Below are positions 32,466 through 41,307 of a stretch of DNA of 64,000 bases, one piece after another; the first letter of the stretch is position 1, and each line of letters starts with the position of its first letter. The stretch covers positions 124,001 through 188,000 of the forward strand of contig NZ_CP016428.1 in the NCBI RefSeq assembly GCF_001693385.1, in the 5' to 3' direction. The position numbers and the translations under genes were made by a program. The notes beneath the pieces are model-generated. The model made no database searches, was not told where the DNA came from, and saw only the letters and a program-made list of their open reading frames with translations. The DNA comes from Bradyrhizobium icense. GTDB lineage: Bacteria; Pseudomonadota; Alphaproteobacteria; Rhizobiales; Xanthobacteraceae.

Positions 32466-33146
32466 TCAGAATTTCTGGCCGCCATCCCCGGTCTTGTCGT
32501 CATCGTCCGTCCGGTATCGAACCAGGATCTGGCAGCGCGACAGGAACGTTTTGCTCGCCGGGCCCGCGAGCAGCGCAGCATGTATCACATTTGACCGGCC
32601 CAGTGCCAAATCCAATTGTGTCGAGGTTAAAGCGGTGACGATCGGCAAATCCCGCGATTCACCGATATTTCGGCCCCTTTGCCCGGCGATCGCGTCCAAT
32701 TTGCGGATTCCGTCGGTTGCGCCGTCGGAAGCGTGGATCAGGACTTCGGCCCTGCCCTGCTCGAGCAGGCCCTCGACCTTGGCAAAGCCGGAAATCACCT
32801 GACCGGCCTTGGCCGCCACGGCCAGTGCCTCGGTGCAGCTTCGTTCCAGCAGGGCCTCGGTATCGGCGGGAAGGGTCGCCGCGACCCGGACGTCGCGCTT
32901 GAACCCTCTGCTAAATTGGTGACGCCGCACCGCTTCCGCAACCGTCCGGCGCGAGCCCGATACCCAGAGGCCGCGGCCGGGCAGCTTGCGCTTCAAATCG
33001 GGGATTACCTCGCCCGAGGGGGCGACAACGAACCGGATCAGCTCGTCGATCGGGCGCACCTCGCGACTGACCGCGCACATCCGCATGGTCGCGGACTTGT
33101 CGGTCCGCGGCCCATGGTCGAGATCGGGGTCAGCCAAAGCGAGCAT
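32466..33146 (-). CDS. YlxR/RnpM-type RNA-binding protein fused to an L7Ae-like domain
   Basis: 226 residues. Residues about 20-95 match the YlxR domain (MCAVSREVRPIDELIRFV, PGRGLWVSGSR), known in Bacillus as RnpM, a modulator of RNase P. Residues about 100-205 resemble an L7Ae/L30e/S12e RNA-binding fold (ALAVAAKAGQVISGFAKVEG, later LIHASDGATDGIRKLD). Position between nusA and infB is typical. The alphaproteobacterial fusion of the two domains is known; its RNA target is not. The C-terminal tail is Asp/Gly/Lys rich. Confidence 0.88.
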   Translation of the reverse strand: MLALADPDLDHGPRTDKSATMRMCAVSREVRPIDELIRFVVAPSGEVIPDLKRKLPGRGLWVSGSRRTVAEAVRRHQFSRGFKRDVRVAATLPADTEALLERSCTEALAVAAKAGQVISGFAKVEGLLEQGRAEVLIHASDGATDGIRKLDAIAGQRGRNIGESRDLPIVTALTSTQLDLALGRSNVIHAALLAGPASKTFLSRCQILVRYRTDDDDKTGDGGQKF

Positions 33147-33221
33147 GCCTGTTTGATGGCTCCAGTCATCTGCGCACGGTCTGCGCGCAGAAAAGAGTTT
33201 CGGATTTGCGGAACTCCCGCA

Positions 33222-34832
33222 TTACGCCGTCTGGTCTTCGGTGGCTTCAGCCGCCTCGGATTGCTTGGCGAGTTCGGCCTCGGTGATCCAGCCGGCAATG
33301 ACGCGTGCCTGCATGATCATGGCTTCCGCATCTTCGCGCGAGATCTCGTTGGCATCGAGAATGCCGGGATGCTTGGTCGGCTCGCTGCCTTCCTTGCGCT
33401 CGGTCCAGCCGACCAGATCGTCGGTGGCGCAGCCCGCCAGATCCTCGACCGTCTTGATGTCGTTCTCGCCGAACTTCACCAGCATCTTCGAGGTCACGCC
33501 GGGGACCTTTTTCATTGCATCTTCCACGCCGAGTTCCTTGCGCTTGTTTTCCAGCTCGGTTTCGAGCTGCTCCAGATATTCTTTCGCCCGGCTCTGCAGC
33601 TCATTGGCGGTTTCCTCGTCGAAACCCTCGATGCCGGCCAGTTCCTTGACATCGACCAGCGCCAGTTCCTCCACCGACGTGAAGCCTTCCGACGCCAGCA
33701 ACTGGCCGACCACTTCGTCGACGTTCAGCGCCTCCATGAACACCCGCGTCGAATTCTCGAAATCGGCCTGACGGCGCTCGGATTCTTCCTGCTCGGTCAG
33801 GATGTCGATATCCCAGCCGGTCAGTTGCGAGGCGAGGCGCACGTTCTGGCCGCGGCGGCCGATCGCCAGCGAGAGCTGGTTGTTGGTATCGGGAACTACG
33901 ACCTCGATCCGCTCGCGGTCCTCGTCGATCACGACCTTGGCCACCTCAGCAGGCGCCAGCGCGTTGACGACGAAGGTTGCGATGTCGGGCGACCACGGAA
34001 TGATGTCGATCTTCTCGCCCTGCAGTTCGTTTACCACCGCCTGCACGCGCGAGCCGCGCATGCCGACGCAGGCGCCGACCGGATCCACCGAGGAATCCCG
34101 GGAAATCACGCCGATTTTCGCGCGCGAGCCGGGATCGCGGGCCACCGCCTTGATCTCGACGATGCCGTCATAGATTTCCGGCACTTCCTGCGCGAACAGC
34201 TTGGCCATGAACTGCGGATGGGTGCGGGAGAGGAAAATCTGCGGTCCGCGGGTTTCGCGGCGGACGTCGAAGATATAGGCGCGGACGCGGTCGCCGTTGC
34301 GGAACACCTCGCGCGGCAGCATTTCATCGCGGCGGATGATCGCTTCACCGCGGCCGAGATCGACGATGACGCTGCCATATTCGACACGCTTGACGACGCC
34401 GTTGACGATGTCGCCGATGCGGTCCTTGAATTCCTGATATTGCCGGTCGCGTTCGGCCTCGCGCACCTTCTGCACGATCACCTGCTTGGCGGATTGCGCG
34501 GCGATGCGGCCATATTCCAGCGGCGGCAGGGTGTCGGCGATGGTGTCGCCGACCTGGGCGCCCGGATTGGCGCGCTGCGCGTCCGCCAGCGAAATCTGGT
34601 TCGCCGAGTTCTCGACGTGATCGACCACCAGCATGTGGCGGGACAGCCGCAGCTCGCCCTTCTTGGCGTCGATCTCGGCGTGAACGTCGGTCTCGCTGCC
34701 GTAACGGGCGCGGGCCGCCTTGGCGATGGCGTCTTCCATCGCGGCGATCACGATGCCGCGGTCGATCGACTTTTCGCGGGCGACCGCGTCTGCGATCTGC
34801 AGCAGTTCGAGTTTGTTGGCACTGACTGCCAT
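33222..34832 (-). CDS. nusA: Transcription elongation/antitermination factor NusA
   Basis: 536 residues: N-terminal RNA polymerase-binding domain (about 1-125), S1 (about 130-200), two KH domains (about 200-345, with [20 protein letters not shown]), then two acidic repeats ([17 protein letters not shown] and [18 protein letters not shown]). It governs pausing, termination and rRNA antitermination. Three bases separate it from rimP. Confidence 0.98.
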   Translation of the reverse strand: MAVSANKLELLQIADAVAREKSIDRGIVIAAMEDAIAKAARARYGSETDVHAEIDAKKGELRLSRHMLVVDHVENSANQISLADAQRANPGAQVGDTIADTLPPLEYGRIAAQSAKQVIVQKVREAERDRQYQEFKDRIGDIVNGVVKRVEYGSVIVDLGRGEAIIRRDEMLPREVFRNGDRVRAYIFDVRRETRGPQIFLSRTHPQFMAKLFAQEVPEIYDGIVEIKAVARDPGSRAKIGVISRDSSVDPVGACVGMRGSRVQAVVNELQGEKIDIIPWSPDIATFVVNALAPAEVAKVVIDEDRERIEVVVPDTNNQLSLAIGRRGQNVRLASQLTGWDIDILTEQEESERRQADFENSTRVFMEALNVDEVVGQLLASEGFTSVEELALVDVKELAGIEGFDEETANELQSRAKEYLEQLETELENKRKELGVEDAMKKVPGVTSKMLVKFGENDIKTVEDLAGCATDDLVGWTERKEGSEPTKHPGILDANEISREDAEAMIMQARVIAGWITEAELAKQSEAAEATEDQTA

Positions 34833-34835
34833 GAC

Positions 34836-35594
34836 CTAGTCTCCTTCGGTAGGATCGATCTCGCCCCTGCGCAGTCTGTCTGCGGCGAGGCGGTGTTTCT
34901 TGGTATTCACGGGCTCCGGCTTCTTGCCGGTCTTCGGTTTCTTGCCCGTCGCCGGATCGCTTTTCTTTGCGTGCGGCGGAGGCGGCGGCACCAGCCCGAG
35001 GTTCTGCTTCAATTCGCGCTCGGCCTGCTTGCCGCGCCGCATCGATTCCGCAATCAACTCGTCGGTCAGGACCAGGCGTGCGTCGGAGATATCTTCCATC
35101 ACCAGGAGCACGTCCGCATCTTCCTCGGCGCGTGTGTCATCCCGATGTAGCCGCACGGCATCGCCTTCGACGCCAGCCAACGTACCACGGAAACGCTTGC
35201 GGCCCTGATGGGCGACCGCCATTTCGATCTTCACGAGATGACCGGCGCAGCGTTCGAAATCGGAGCGGCGCACCAGCGGGCGGTCGATGCCGGGCGATGA
35301 TATCTCCAGACGGTAGGCGCGGTCGATCGGATCGGCAACGTCGAGCACCGGCGACAGCGCCCGCGAGATCGCCTCGCAATCCTCGATCTGCATCGAGCCG
35401 TCGGGCCGCTCCGCCATGATCTGGACGGTGCAGCCGGCCTCGCCGGAAATCTTGATCCGAACCAGCCGGTAGCCCATTCCCTGCAACACCGGTCCGGCCA
35501 CCGCCGCCACCCGCGCCGCCACGCCTGGCTCGACGACGAGACGGGGCTCGGCCAGCAGGTCGGCATCCTCGGAAACAGCAGTTGGATCGGTCAT
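34836..35594 (-). CDS. rimP: Ribosome maturation factor RimP
   Basis: 252 residues. Conserved core about 20-195 with [32 protein letters not shown] and [14 protein letters not shown], then a basic C-terminal extension rich in Lys and Pro (about 205-252) that is longer than in E. coli. RimP is needed for 30S maturation. The ATG at 35594 is preferred to an in-frame TTG four codons upstream. First gene of the operon, preceded by a promoter and attenuator. Confidence 0.95.
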   Translation of the reverse strand: MTDPTAVSEDADLLAEPRLVVEPGVAARVAAVAGPVLQGMGYRLVRIKISGEAGCTVQIMAERPDGSMQIEDCEAISRALSPVLDVADPIDRAYRLEISSPGIDRPLVRRSDFERCAGHLVKIEMAVAHQGRKRFRGTLAGVEGDAVRLHRDDTRAEEDADVLLVMEDISDARLVLTDELIAESMRRGKQAERELKQNLGLVPPPPPHAKKSDPATGKKPKTGKKPEPVNTKKHRLAADRLRRGEIDPTEGD

Positions 35595-35710
35595 GTCCAG
35601 GGTCAAAAGCGTCTTACTTGCATGGGCTTAGGCCGGGCCTAACCAGAGGTCCGGCCGGTTCCCCGAACCGCCCTTGGGGCCCCGTTCTGGGCAGGGCAGG
35701 TTCAGGTAAT

Positions 35711-35741
35711 AAAAAAGAGCGGGTCCCGGGGGGCCCACTCT
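35711..35741 (-). terminator. Leader terminator upstream of rimP
   Basis: Minus strand: agagtggg pairs with cccgctct (8 bp, one G-U) around a GC-rich inner stem, followed by TTTTTTATTACC. There is no upstream minus-strand gene to terminate, since the neighbour at 35934 runs the other way, so it acts within the leader. Confidence 0.85.
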
Positions 35742-35771
35742 CAATACGCGATCGTATGAGAACCATAAGTT
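35711..35771 (-). ncRNA. rimP-leader attenuator RNA
   Basis: Downstream of the promoter at 35778-35806, the minus-strand transcript would fold a perfect ATACG/CGTAT hairpin (35744-35757) and then a GC-rich terminator hairpin with six T (35711-35741), ending about 60 nt from the start and 117 nt before the rimP ATG. This matches the alphaproteobacterial rimP-leader motif described as a putative attenuator of the rimP-nusA-infB operon. What releases it is unknown. Confidence 0.72.
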
Positions 35772-35777
35772 GCCGCG

Positions 35778-35806
35778 GATATAGCGGTTTTTCCGCAATC
35801 CGACAA
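35778..35806 (-). promoter_or_regulatory. Promoter of the rimP-nusA-infB operon
   Basis: TTGTCG (35801-35806) and TATATC (35778-35783) are spaced by exactly 17 bp on the minus strand, placing the start near 35771. It precedes the leader hairpins and is the only good sigma70-like pair I see in the 339-bp gap. Confidence 0.65.
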
Positions 35807-35933
35807 GGCCCGCAATCCCGTTAAGACCGATTTTGCCAAGGTTTGAGAGCGGGGTAAAGTCTAACCCTTCATTCATGAACGCTGCCTAGATTTCCCGAAA
35901 AACCAGCCAAATTCGGCTGGTTTGGGTGGGCTT

Positions 35934-37004
35934 ATGATCATTTCACCAGCGCTGATCCCGGAACTCGACGACATCGTCAGTCGTGGCGACCCCAAGCGCC
36001 GCGCCGATGCCGCGCGCCGTGTCAGCGAGCTCTTTCTACAGGGCGCGGCGAGCTTCCGCCCCGATCACGTCGATCTGTTCGACGGGGTCCTGACCAGCCT
36101 CGTTCCGCATGCCGAGATCGAGGCGCGCGCCGAGTTGGCCGAGCGCTTGTCGACGCTGGCGAATGCGCCGCGCGGTCTGGTCGGCCAGCTCGCCCATGAA
36201 GATGAAATCGCCATTGCAGGCCCGTTGCTGCGCCGCTCGCCGGTCATCGATGAAAAAATGCTACTCGAAATTGCGTCCATGAAGGGCCAGGGTCATCTGC
36301 TGGCGATGGCGGAGCGGCCTACGCTTTCGGCCGATCTCACCGACGTCATGATCGCCCGCGGCGACCGCGCGGTGGTCAGGCGCGCCGCCGGCAATGCGGG
36401 CGCGGCCTTCTCGTCGAACGGCTATTCGTCGCTGATCAAGCGCGCCGGCCAGGACGGCGTGCTGACGATCAGGCTCGGCCAGCGCGACGATCTGTCACCT
36501 GCGCAACTGAAGGAGCTGCTCTCCGGCTCGATCGACGTCATCCGTCGCCGCCTGTTCCAAGTCGCCAAGCCCGAGCGGCAGGCCGACATCAAGCAGGCGA
36601 TGACCGCCATCATCGGCCCGTCCGAGCGCGAGGAGCGGCGCGACTTCGTGCCGGCACAGCGCACGGTGCTGAAACTTCATCGCGAGGGCGCGCTCGGCGA
36701 AGGCGCATTGCTCAACTTTGCCAGGGCCTTCAAATACGAGGAGTCGATCGCCGCGCTGTCGGCGATGACCGGCGTCAAGATCGAAACCCTCGACCGTCTG
36801 ATCAGTGGTGAGCGCTACGATCCGATCCTGATCGCCGGCAAAGCCATCGATCTCGAATGGGCGACGGTGCGCGCGCTGATCCTGGTTCGGCTCGGTCCGA
36901 ACCGGACGGCGTCCCCCGCCGACATCGAAAGCGCGCGTGTGAACTACGTGCGCCTGATGCCCATGACTGCCCAGCGCGTCGTCGAGTTCTGGAAGACGCG
37001 GTAA
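35934..37004 (+). CDS. DUF2336 domain protein
   Basis: 356 residues, mostly helical, no signal peptide or membrane segment. The helical repeats (for example RRADAARRVSELFLQGAASF, RAELAERLSTLANAPRGLV) look HEAT-like, as in DUF2336 proteins of alphaproteobacteria. No enzymatic motif. Function unknown. It stands alone, divergent from rimP and convergent with trmB. ATG at 35934 preferred to an in-frame start four codons upstream. Confidence 0.8.
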   Translation: MIISPALIPELDDIVSRGDPKRRADAARRVSELFLQGAASFRPDHVDLFDGVLTSLVPHAEIEARAELAERLSTLANAPRGLVGQLAHEDEIAIAGPLLRRSPVIDEKMLLEIASMKGQGHLLAMAERPTLSADLTDVMIARGDRAVVRRAAGNAGAAFSSNGYSSLIKRAGQDGVLTIRLGQRDDLSPAQLKELLSGSIDVIRRRLFQVAKPERQADIKQAMTAIIGPSEREERRDFVPAQRTVLKLHREGALGEGALLNFARAFKYEESIAALSAMTGVKIETLDRLISGERYDPILIAGKAIDLEWATVRALILVRLGPNRTASPADIESARVNYVRLMPMTAQRVVEFWKTR

Positions 37005-37040
37005 TCCGGCCCTAGGCCTTTCCCCGTCATTGCTGACAGC

Positions 37041-37784
37041 TCAACTTATTTTGCGAAACCTCAAATACGCCGCCACTCTTCCCTCGCGCTCGGCTTTGCG
37101 GCCGTAGCGCGTCATGGTGTAGCCCTCCCATGGCTTTTGCCAGTCGGCGGCGCGCTCGGCGGTCCAGACAAAATCGGAGCTGTGCATCAGGTGCGCCAGC
37201 GTCCAGGCGCAGTAATCGTCGATGTCGCTGACGAAGCGGAATTCGCCGCCACCCTTGAGGATGCGCGCCATGGCCGCAACCGTCGCATCCTGCACGAAGC
37301 GCCGCTTCCAGTGCCGCCGTTTCGGCCAGGGATCGGGATGGATCAGGTCGATCCGCGCCAGCGTCCGCGGCGGCAGCCAGGCCAGCAACTCTGCAGCGTC
37401 GCCGGCATAGAGCCTGATATTGCGGAGATTATGCGCCTCGATCTGGCTCAGGATTTTCGCCATGCCGTTCACATACGGCTCGCAGCCGATGAAACCGATG
37501 TTCGGAAACGCCTGCGCCTCCGCGATCAGATGTTCGCCGCCGCCGAAGCCGATTTCGAGCCTGACATCCTCAGGTCCGCCATCGAAGAGATCGGCAAGCC
37601 GCTCTGGCGCCGGCGCTCCGATGTCGAGCGCCAGATGCGGCAGCAGATTGTCGATCAGGTCGGCCTGGTGGATGCGGAGCTTGTGGCCCTTGCGGCGGCC
37701 GAAGAACGAGCCGCGCGCATGCGCAGATGTGCCGTCATCCGGCGGCGCGTCGCGGTGGCCGATGTCGCGCGGTGAGACCATCAT
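37041..37784 (-). CDS. trmB: tRNA (guanine-46-N7)-methyltransferase TrmB
   Basis: 247 residues. SAM motif LEIGFGGGEHL, then IGCEPYVNGM, DLIHPDPWPKRRHWKRRFVQ (the TrmB signature) and C-terminal TRYGRKAEREGRVAAYL. It methylates G46 in the tRNA variable loop. Start overlaps the upstream M20 peptidase stop as ATGA, so the two are coupled. Convergent with the DUF2336 gene. Confidence 0.96.
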   Translation of the reverse strand: MMVSPRDIGHRDAPPDDGTSAHARGSFFGRRKGHKLRIHQADLIDNLLPHLALDIGAPAPERLADLFDGGPEDVRLEIGFGGGEHLIAEAQAFPNIGFIGCEPYVNGMAKILSQIEAHNLRNIRLYAGDAAELLAWLPPRTLARIDLIHPDPWPKRRHWKRRFVQDATVAAMARILKGGGEFRFVSDIDDYCAWTLAHLMHSSDFVWTAERAADWQKPWEGYTMTRYGRKAEREGRVAAYLRFRKIS

Positions 37785-38908
37785 CGCAGTGTCTGGTACA
37801 GCCGGTACAACAGCCGCGCCCTCGGCTCGATCGAAGAGATGTACATCTGCTCGTAATGGGTATGCGCGCCGCGGCCGTCGACGCCGAGCCCGTCGAGGGT
37901 TGCGGTATGCGGCGCGGTGAAATTGCCGTCGGAGCCGCCGCCGGTCGAGGTGTCGACCAGGTCGAAGCCGATCTCCGCCGCTATTGTCCTGGCATGCTCG
38001 TAGAGCGCCGCGCCGGCATTGCTCTTTTCGTATGGCGGACGGTTCAGCTCGCCGATCACCTTGACGGTGACGCCTTCGGTGCGTGATTTCACATTGAGGA
38101 TTTTTGATGCGAGCTCGTCGGCATCAGACATCGTCGGCACGCGCAAATCGACCTCGGCATAGGCGTCTTCCGCAATCACGTTCGGCCTGGTGCCGCCTCT
38201 GACGACGCCGACATTGACGGTGATGCCGCGCGTCAGGTCGTTCATCGCCTCCAGTGTTTGAATGACGTGGCCGAGTTCGCGAATGGCGCTGCGGCCGTCC
38301 TCCGGCCGGGTGCCGGCATGCGAAGGCACGCCCTTGATGAACACCTCGAAGCGGCCGACGCCCTTGCGTCCGGTAACGATCTTGCCACCGTCGCGCGCCG
38401 GTTCGGTGACCAGCACGTATTTCGCCGTGCGGCCCTCGGCCTCGATCAGCGCGCGCGAAGTCGGGCTGCCGATCTCTTCGTCGGAGACATAGAGCTGCGT
38501 GATGCCGAGCGGCGGGCGTGCACTATCGGCGCAGACTTGCCGAAATGCATGATAGGCGAGATAGGCGCCGCCCTTCATGTCGTAGATGCCCGGGCCGAAC
38601 GCGCTGTCGCCCTCGATCCGGAATGGGAGGCGCTCGATGAAGCCAAGCGGATGCACCGTATCGAGATGGCTCAGCACCAGGATTCCCGGTTCACCCTGCC
38701 CCCATGCCGAGCGCGCCACCAGGTGATCGCCGCAGCCGGAGTGCCCGGCGATCCGCTCCACCGTCGCGGGCAGATCGCGATAGCTTTCAGCGACGAGGTC
38801 AGCGAGCTTGTTGACCTGCTCGGGCGCTTCGGTCGGGCTCTCGATTTCGACCCAGCGGCGAATGCCCTCGAGGATAGGTGCAGAATCGAAGGGATTGGTT
38901 GTCGTCAT
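37781..38908 (-). CDS. M20-family metallopeptidase (carboxypeptidase G2-like)
   Basis: 375 residues. Zinc ligands and catalytic residues are His81/Asp83 (LSHLDTVHP), Asp110 (GIYDMKGG), Glu144/Glu145 (VSDEEIGS), and C-terminal His in GRGAHTHYEQM, with a dimerisation domain (about 185-300) between. No signal peptide. Closest to glutamate carboxypeptidases of the CPG2 type; the substrate is unproven. It lies between the XRE regulator and trmB. Confidence 0.9.
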   Translation of the reverse strand: MTTTNPFDSAPILEGIRRWVEIESPTEAPEQVNKLADLVAESYRDLPATVERIAGHSGCGDHLVARSAWGQGEPGILVLSHLDTVHPLGFIERLPFRIEGDSAFGPGIYDMKGGAYLAYHAFRQVCADSARPPLGITQLYVSDEEIGSPTSRALIEAEGRTAKYVLVTEPARDGGKIVTGRKGVGRFEVFIKGVPSHAGTRPEDGRSAIRELGHVIQTLEAMNDLTRGITVNVGVVRGGTRPNVIAEDAYAEVDLRVPTMSDADELASKILNVKSRTEGVTVKVIGELNRPPYEKSNAGAALYEHARTIAAEIGFDLVDTSTGGGSDGNFTAPHTATLDGLGVDGRGAHTHYEQMYISSIEPRARLLYRLYQTLR

Positions 38909-39032
38909 GTCTCTCGTATCCGATACGGCGTCATGCCCCGATGCGCAACACATCTTGGGCCCACGCCAATGCGGGCGCGAAATCACGGCATATTCCAGAA
39001 TACGAAATTCTCAAACCGGTGCGGTATGAAAA

Positions 39033-39449
39033 TCAGCGCGGGTCGGGGCCGTCGCGCGACGCAATCTGCTCGACCAACTCGACGATGGAGCGGCGCATTT
39101 TGGAATCGGTGATGCGCGTGAACGCGCGCGTCAGCGCCAGGCCCTCCGACGTCGCGAGGAAATCGGACACGTAGGCTGGAGAGGCGCCGTCGCCAAACCC
39201 GTCCGCATTCGCCACGCCGCTCGGCCCGCCATCGAACAGAAACGACACCGGCACCTGCAAAATCTCGGAAATCTGCTGCAAGCGGCTGGCGCCGACCCGG
39301 TTGGTGCCTTTTTCGTATTTCTGAACCTGCTGGAACGTGAGGCCGAGCGCTTCGCCCAGCTTTTCCTGGCTCATGCCCAGCATGATGCGGCGCATCCGGA
39401 CGCGGCTGCCGACATATTTGTCGACCGGATTGGGCGCTTTGGTGGACAT
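39033..39449 (-). CDS. XRE-family helix-turn-helix regulator
   Basis: 138 residues. HTH at about 12-68 (RVRMRRIMLGMSQEKLGEAL, FQQVQKYEKGTNRVGASRL), then a C-terminal helical part (about 90-135). This is the conserved alphaproteobacterial regulator found downstream of lnt, related to the acid-inducible PhrR of Sinorhizobium. Target genes are unknown. AGGAG precedes the ATG. Confidence 0.88.
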   Translation of the reverse strand: MSTKAPNPVDKYVGSRVRMRRIMLGMSQEKLGEALGLTFQQVQKYEKGTNRVGASRLQQISEILQVPVSFLFDGGPSGVANADGFGDGASPAYVSDFLATSEGLALTRAFTRITDSKMRRSIVELVEQIASRDGPDPR

Positions 39450-39696
39450 CTACATCACTCCTAGGATTGCGCGCCGGGGGTGAGGCAGTGGAAGTTCTAT
39501 GCCTCAGGCGCGCCGGTACCGTCATATCCTGCTCGGAGGATCGGGTAGAATTGCGGACGATCTGAGCAACGGAAGTGACTGGTTGTTGTTTTTGGCTTGC
39601 AACCGCAGAAAGCGAATCACAGCCGCGATGTCAACAGGTGGAACCGCGCGCGCCGCGTTTTTAGTAAACGCGTGGCAGCTTGGTCGTGTGCAAATG

Positions 39697-41307
39697 TCAG
39701 GCAGCGTGCTTCGCAACGCGGCGTCTGACGACAACCACCAAGGCAACGGCCACAATGACAGCCGCCGGGATATCTCCAAGGCGAGCATAAACCGTCGGCG
39801 GCAGCGCGGATGGCAGGCTGGCATCCAGCACGCCTTCGATGCCGAGGCCGAGCCGTGCCACAATTCGTCCTGAGGGATCGATCACTGCCGAGATGCCGGT
39901 GTTGGCGGCGCGCACCATCGGCAGACCTTCCTCGATCGCACGCAGCCGCGCCTGCTGCAGGTGCTGGTAGGGACCTGTCGAATTTCCAAACCAGCCGTCG
40001 TTGGTCAGGTTGACGATCCAGCCGGGACGATCGTCACGCGCCGCCACATTTCCGGGAAAAATCGCTTCATAACAAATCAGCGGTAGCGCGCGTGGCGCAT
40101 TCGGGATCTCCATCGCACGGCGCCGCGTGCCCGGAATGAAGCCGCCGTGGACCTTCGTCAGTTGCACGAAGCCGAGCTTTTCCATCCATTCCTGAAATGG
40201 CAGGTACTCGCCGAACGGCACCAGATGCAGCTTGTCGTAGACCGACAGCACGCCGCCGTCATGGTCGATCACATATATCGAATTGTAGGCGCGGGAGACG
40301 CGGGCGCCGGGCGTGCCGTCGGGGGCGCGCACCGAGCCGGTCATCAGCACCGTGCCCTTGGGCAGGAGCTCGGCGATCTGTGCCATCGCGTCGGCTTCGC
40401 GCGTCAGGAAAAACGGGAAAGCCGATTCCGGCCAGATCAGGATCGGCACGTCGCGCACGCCGGTGGAGTGCGGGCCTGAAGCGCGATCGGACAGGGCAAG
40501 GTATTTCTGCATCACCTCCGCTTTGGCGCCATAGTTGAATTTGACGTCCTGCTGCAGGTTCGGCTGCATGATGCGTAGCTTGACCTTGGTCAGAGCCGTC
40601 GGCTGCAGCGATAGCCGCACGGCGCCGTAAATTCCCATCGCCGCGAGCAGCGCGAGCGCCGCCACCGGCGCAATCCAGGGCCTGCGGCCGCGCGAAGACC
40701 CGTCGATCAGCGCCGCCGGGCTGGCAAAGATGGCGACGCTGAGGAAAGTCATGCCCCACAGCCCGATCAGCGATGCGGCCTGCGCCAGCGCCAAGGGCTC
40801 CGACAGCGCGTAGCCGAAGGCATTCCACGGGAAGCCCGATAGCACATAGCCGCGCAGCCATTCGCTGACCGTGAGCCCGATCGCAAGCGCCAGGACCCGC
40901 GACGCATCCCGCGTCCAGATCAGCCGCGCCAGCGCGAAGCCGAGCGCCGGAAACAAGGCGAGATAGGCCGGCAGGCCGAGCACCGCGAACGGCATCAGCC
41001 AGGCGAAGGTCGGCGCATCCACCAGGAAAGCGTTGCCGATCCAGTACAGCCCGGGCACGAAATAGCCGAGCCCGAACCAGAAGCCTGCCATCGCCGCCGC
41101 CGGCATGCCGCGCCATTTTCCGGCCGCAGCTCCGTCAATAAGCCAGACCACGACCGGAAACGTCACAAACAGCACCGGCCAGGCGTTGAACGGCGCCATC
41201 GACAGTGCCGACATCGCGCCGGCGACGAGCGCGATCGCTGCGCGCTTCCAGCCCCAGGCCAGGATGATCGAAAGTCCCGCCATGCGGAATTTGCTGGTTG
41301 GGATCAC
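39697..41307 (-). CDS. lnt: Apolipoprotein N-acyltransferase
   Basis: 536 residues. About six N-terminal membrane helices (to about 215), then the periplasmic nitrilase domain with the Glu-Lys-Cys triad: Glu near 289 (WPESAF), Lys near 359 (YDKLHLVPFGEYLPF) and Cys near 411 (PLICYEAIFP). It adds the third acyl chain to lipoproteins in the inner membrane. The GTG start overlaps the corC stop as GTGA; an ATG eight codons later is the alternative. Confidence 0.96.
   Translation of the reverse strand: MIPTSKFRMAGLSIILAWGWKRAAIALVAGAMSALSMAPFNAWPVLFVTFPVVVWLIDGAAAGKWRGMPAAAMAGFWFGLGYFVPGLYWIGNAFLVDAPTFAWLMPFAVLGLPAYLALFPALGFALARLIWTRDASRVLALAIGLTVSEWLRGYVLSGFPWNAFGYALSEPLALAQAASLIGLWGMTFLSVAIFASPAALIDGSSRGRRPWIAPVAALALLAAMGIYGAVRLSLQPTALTKVKLRIMQPNLQQDVKFNYGAKAEVMQKYLALSDRASGPHSTGVRDVPILIWPESAFPFFLTREADAMAQIAELLPKGTVLMTGSVRAPDGTPGARVSRAYNSIYVIDHDGGVLSVYDKLHLVPFGEYLPFQEWMEKLGFVQLTKVHGGFIPGTRRRAMEIPNAPRALPLICYEAIFPGNVAARDDRPGWIVNLTNDGWFGNSTGPYQHLQQARLRAIEEGLPMVRAANTGISAVIDPSGRIVARLGLGIEGVLDASLPSALPPTVYARLGDIPAAVIVAVALVVVVRRRVAKHAA

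Noticed and set aside
32679..35150. Long plus-strand frame (823 codons) opposite nusA and its neighbours
   Set aside because: Antisense to three well supported genes and without homologous motifs.
35640..35720. Possible tRNA before rimP (as metY in E. coli)
   Set aside because: GGTTCGGGGAACC looks like a T arm, but there is no acceptor stem, anticodon arm or CCA end.
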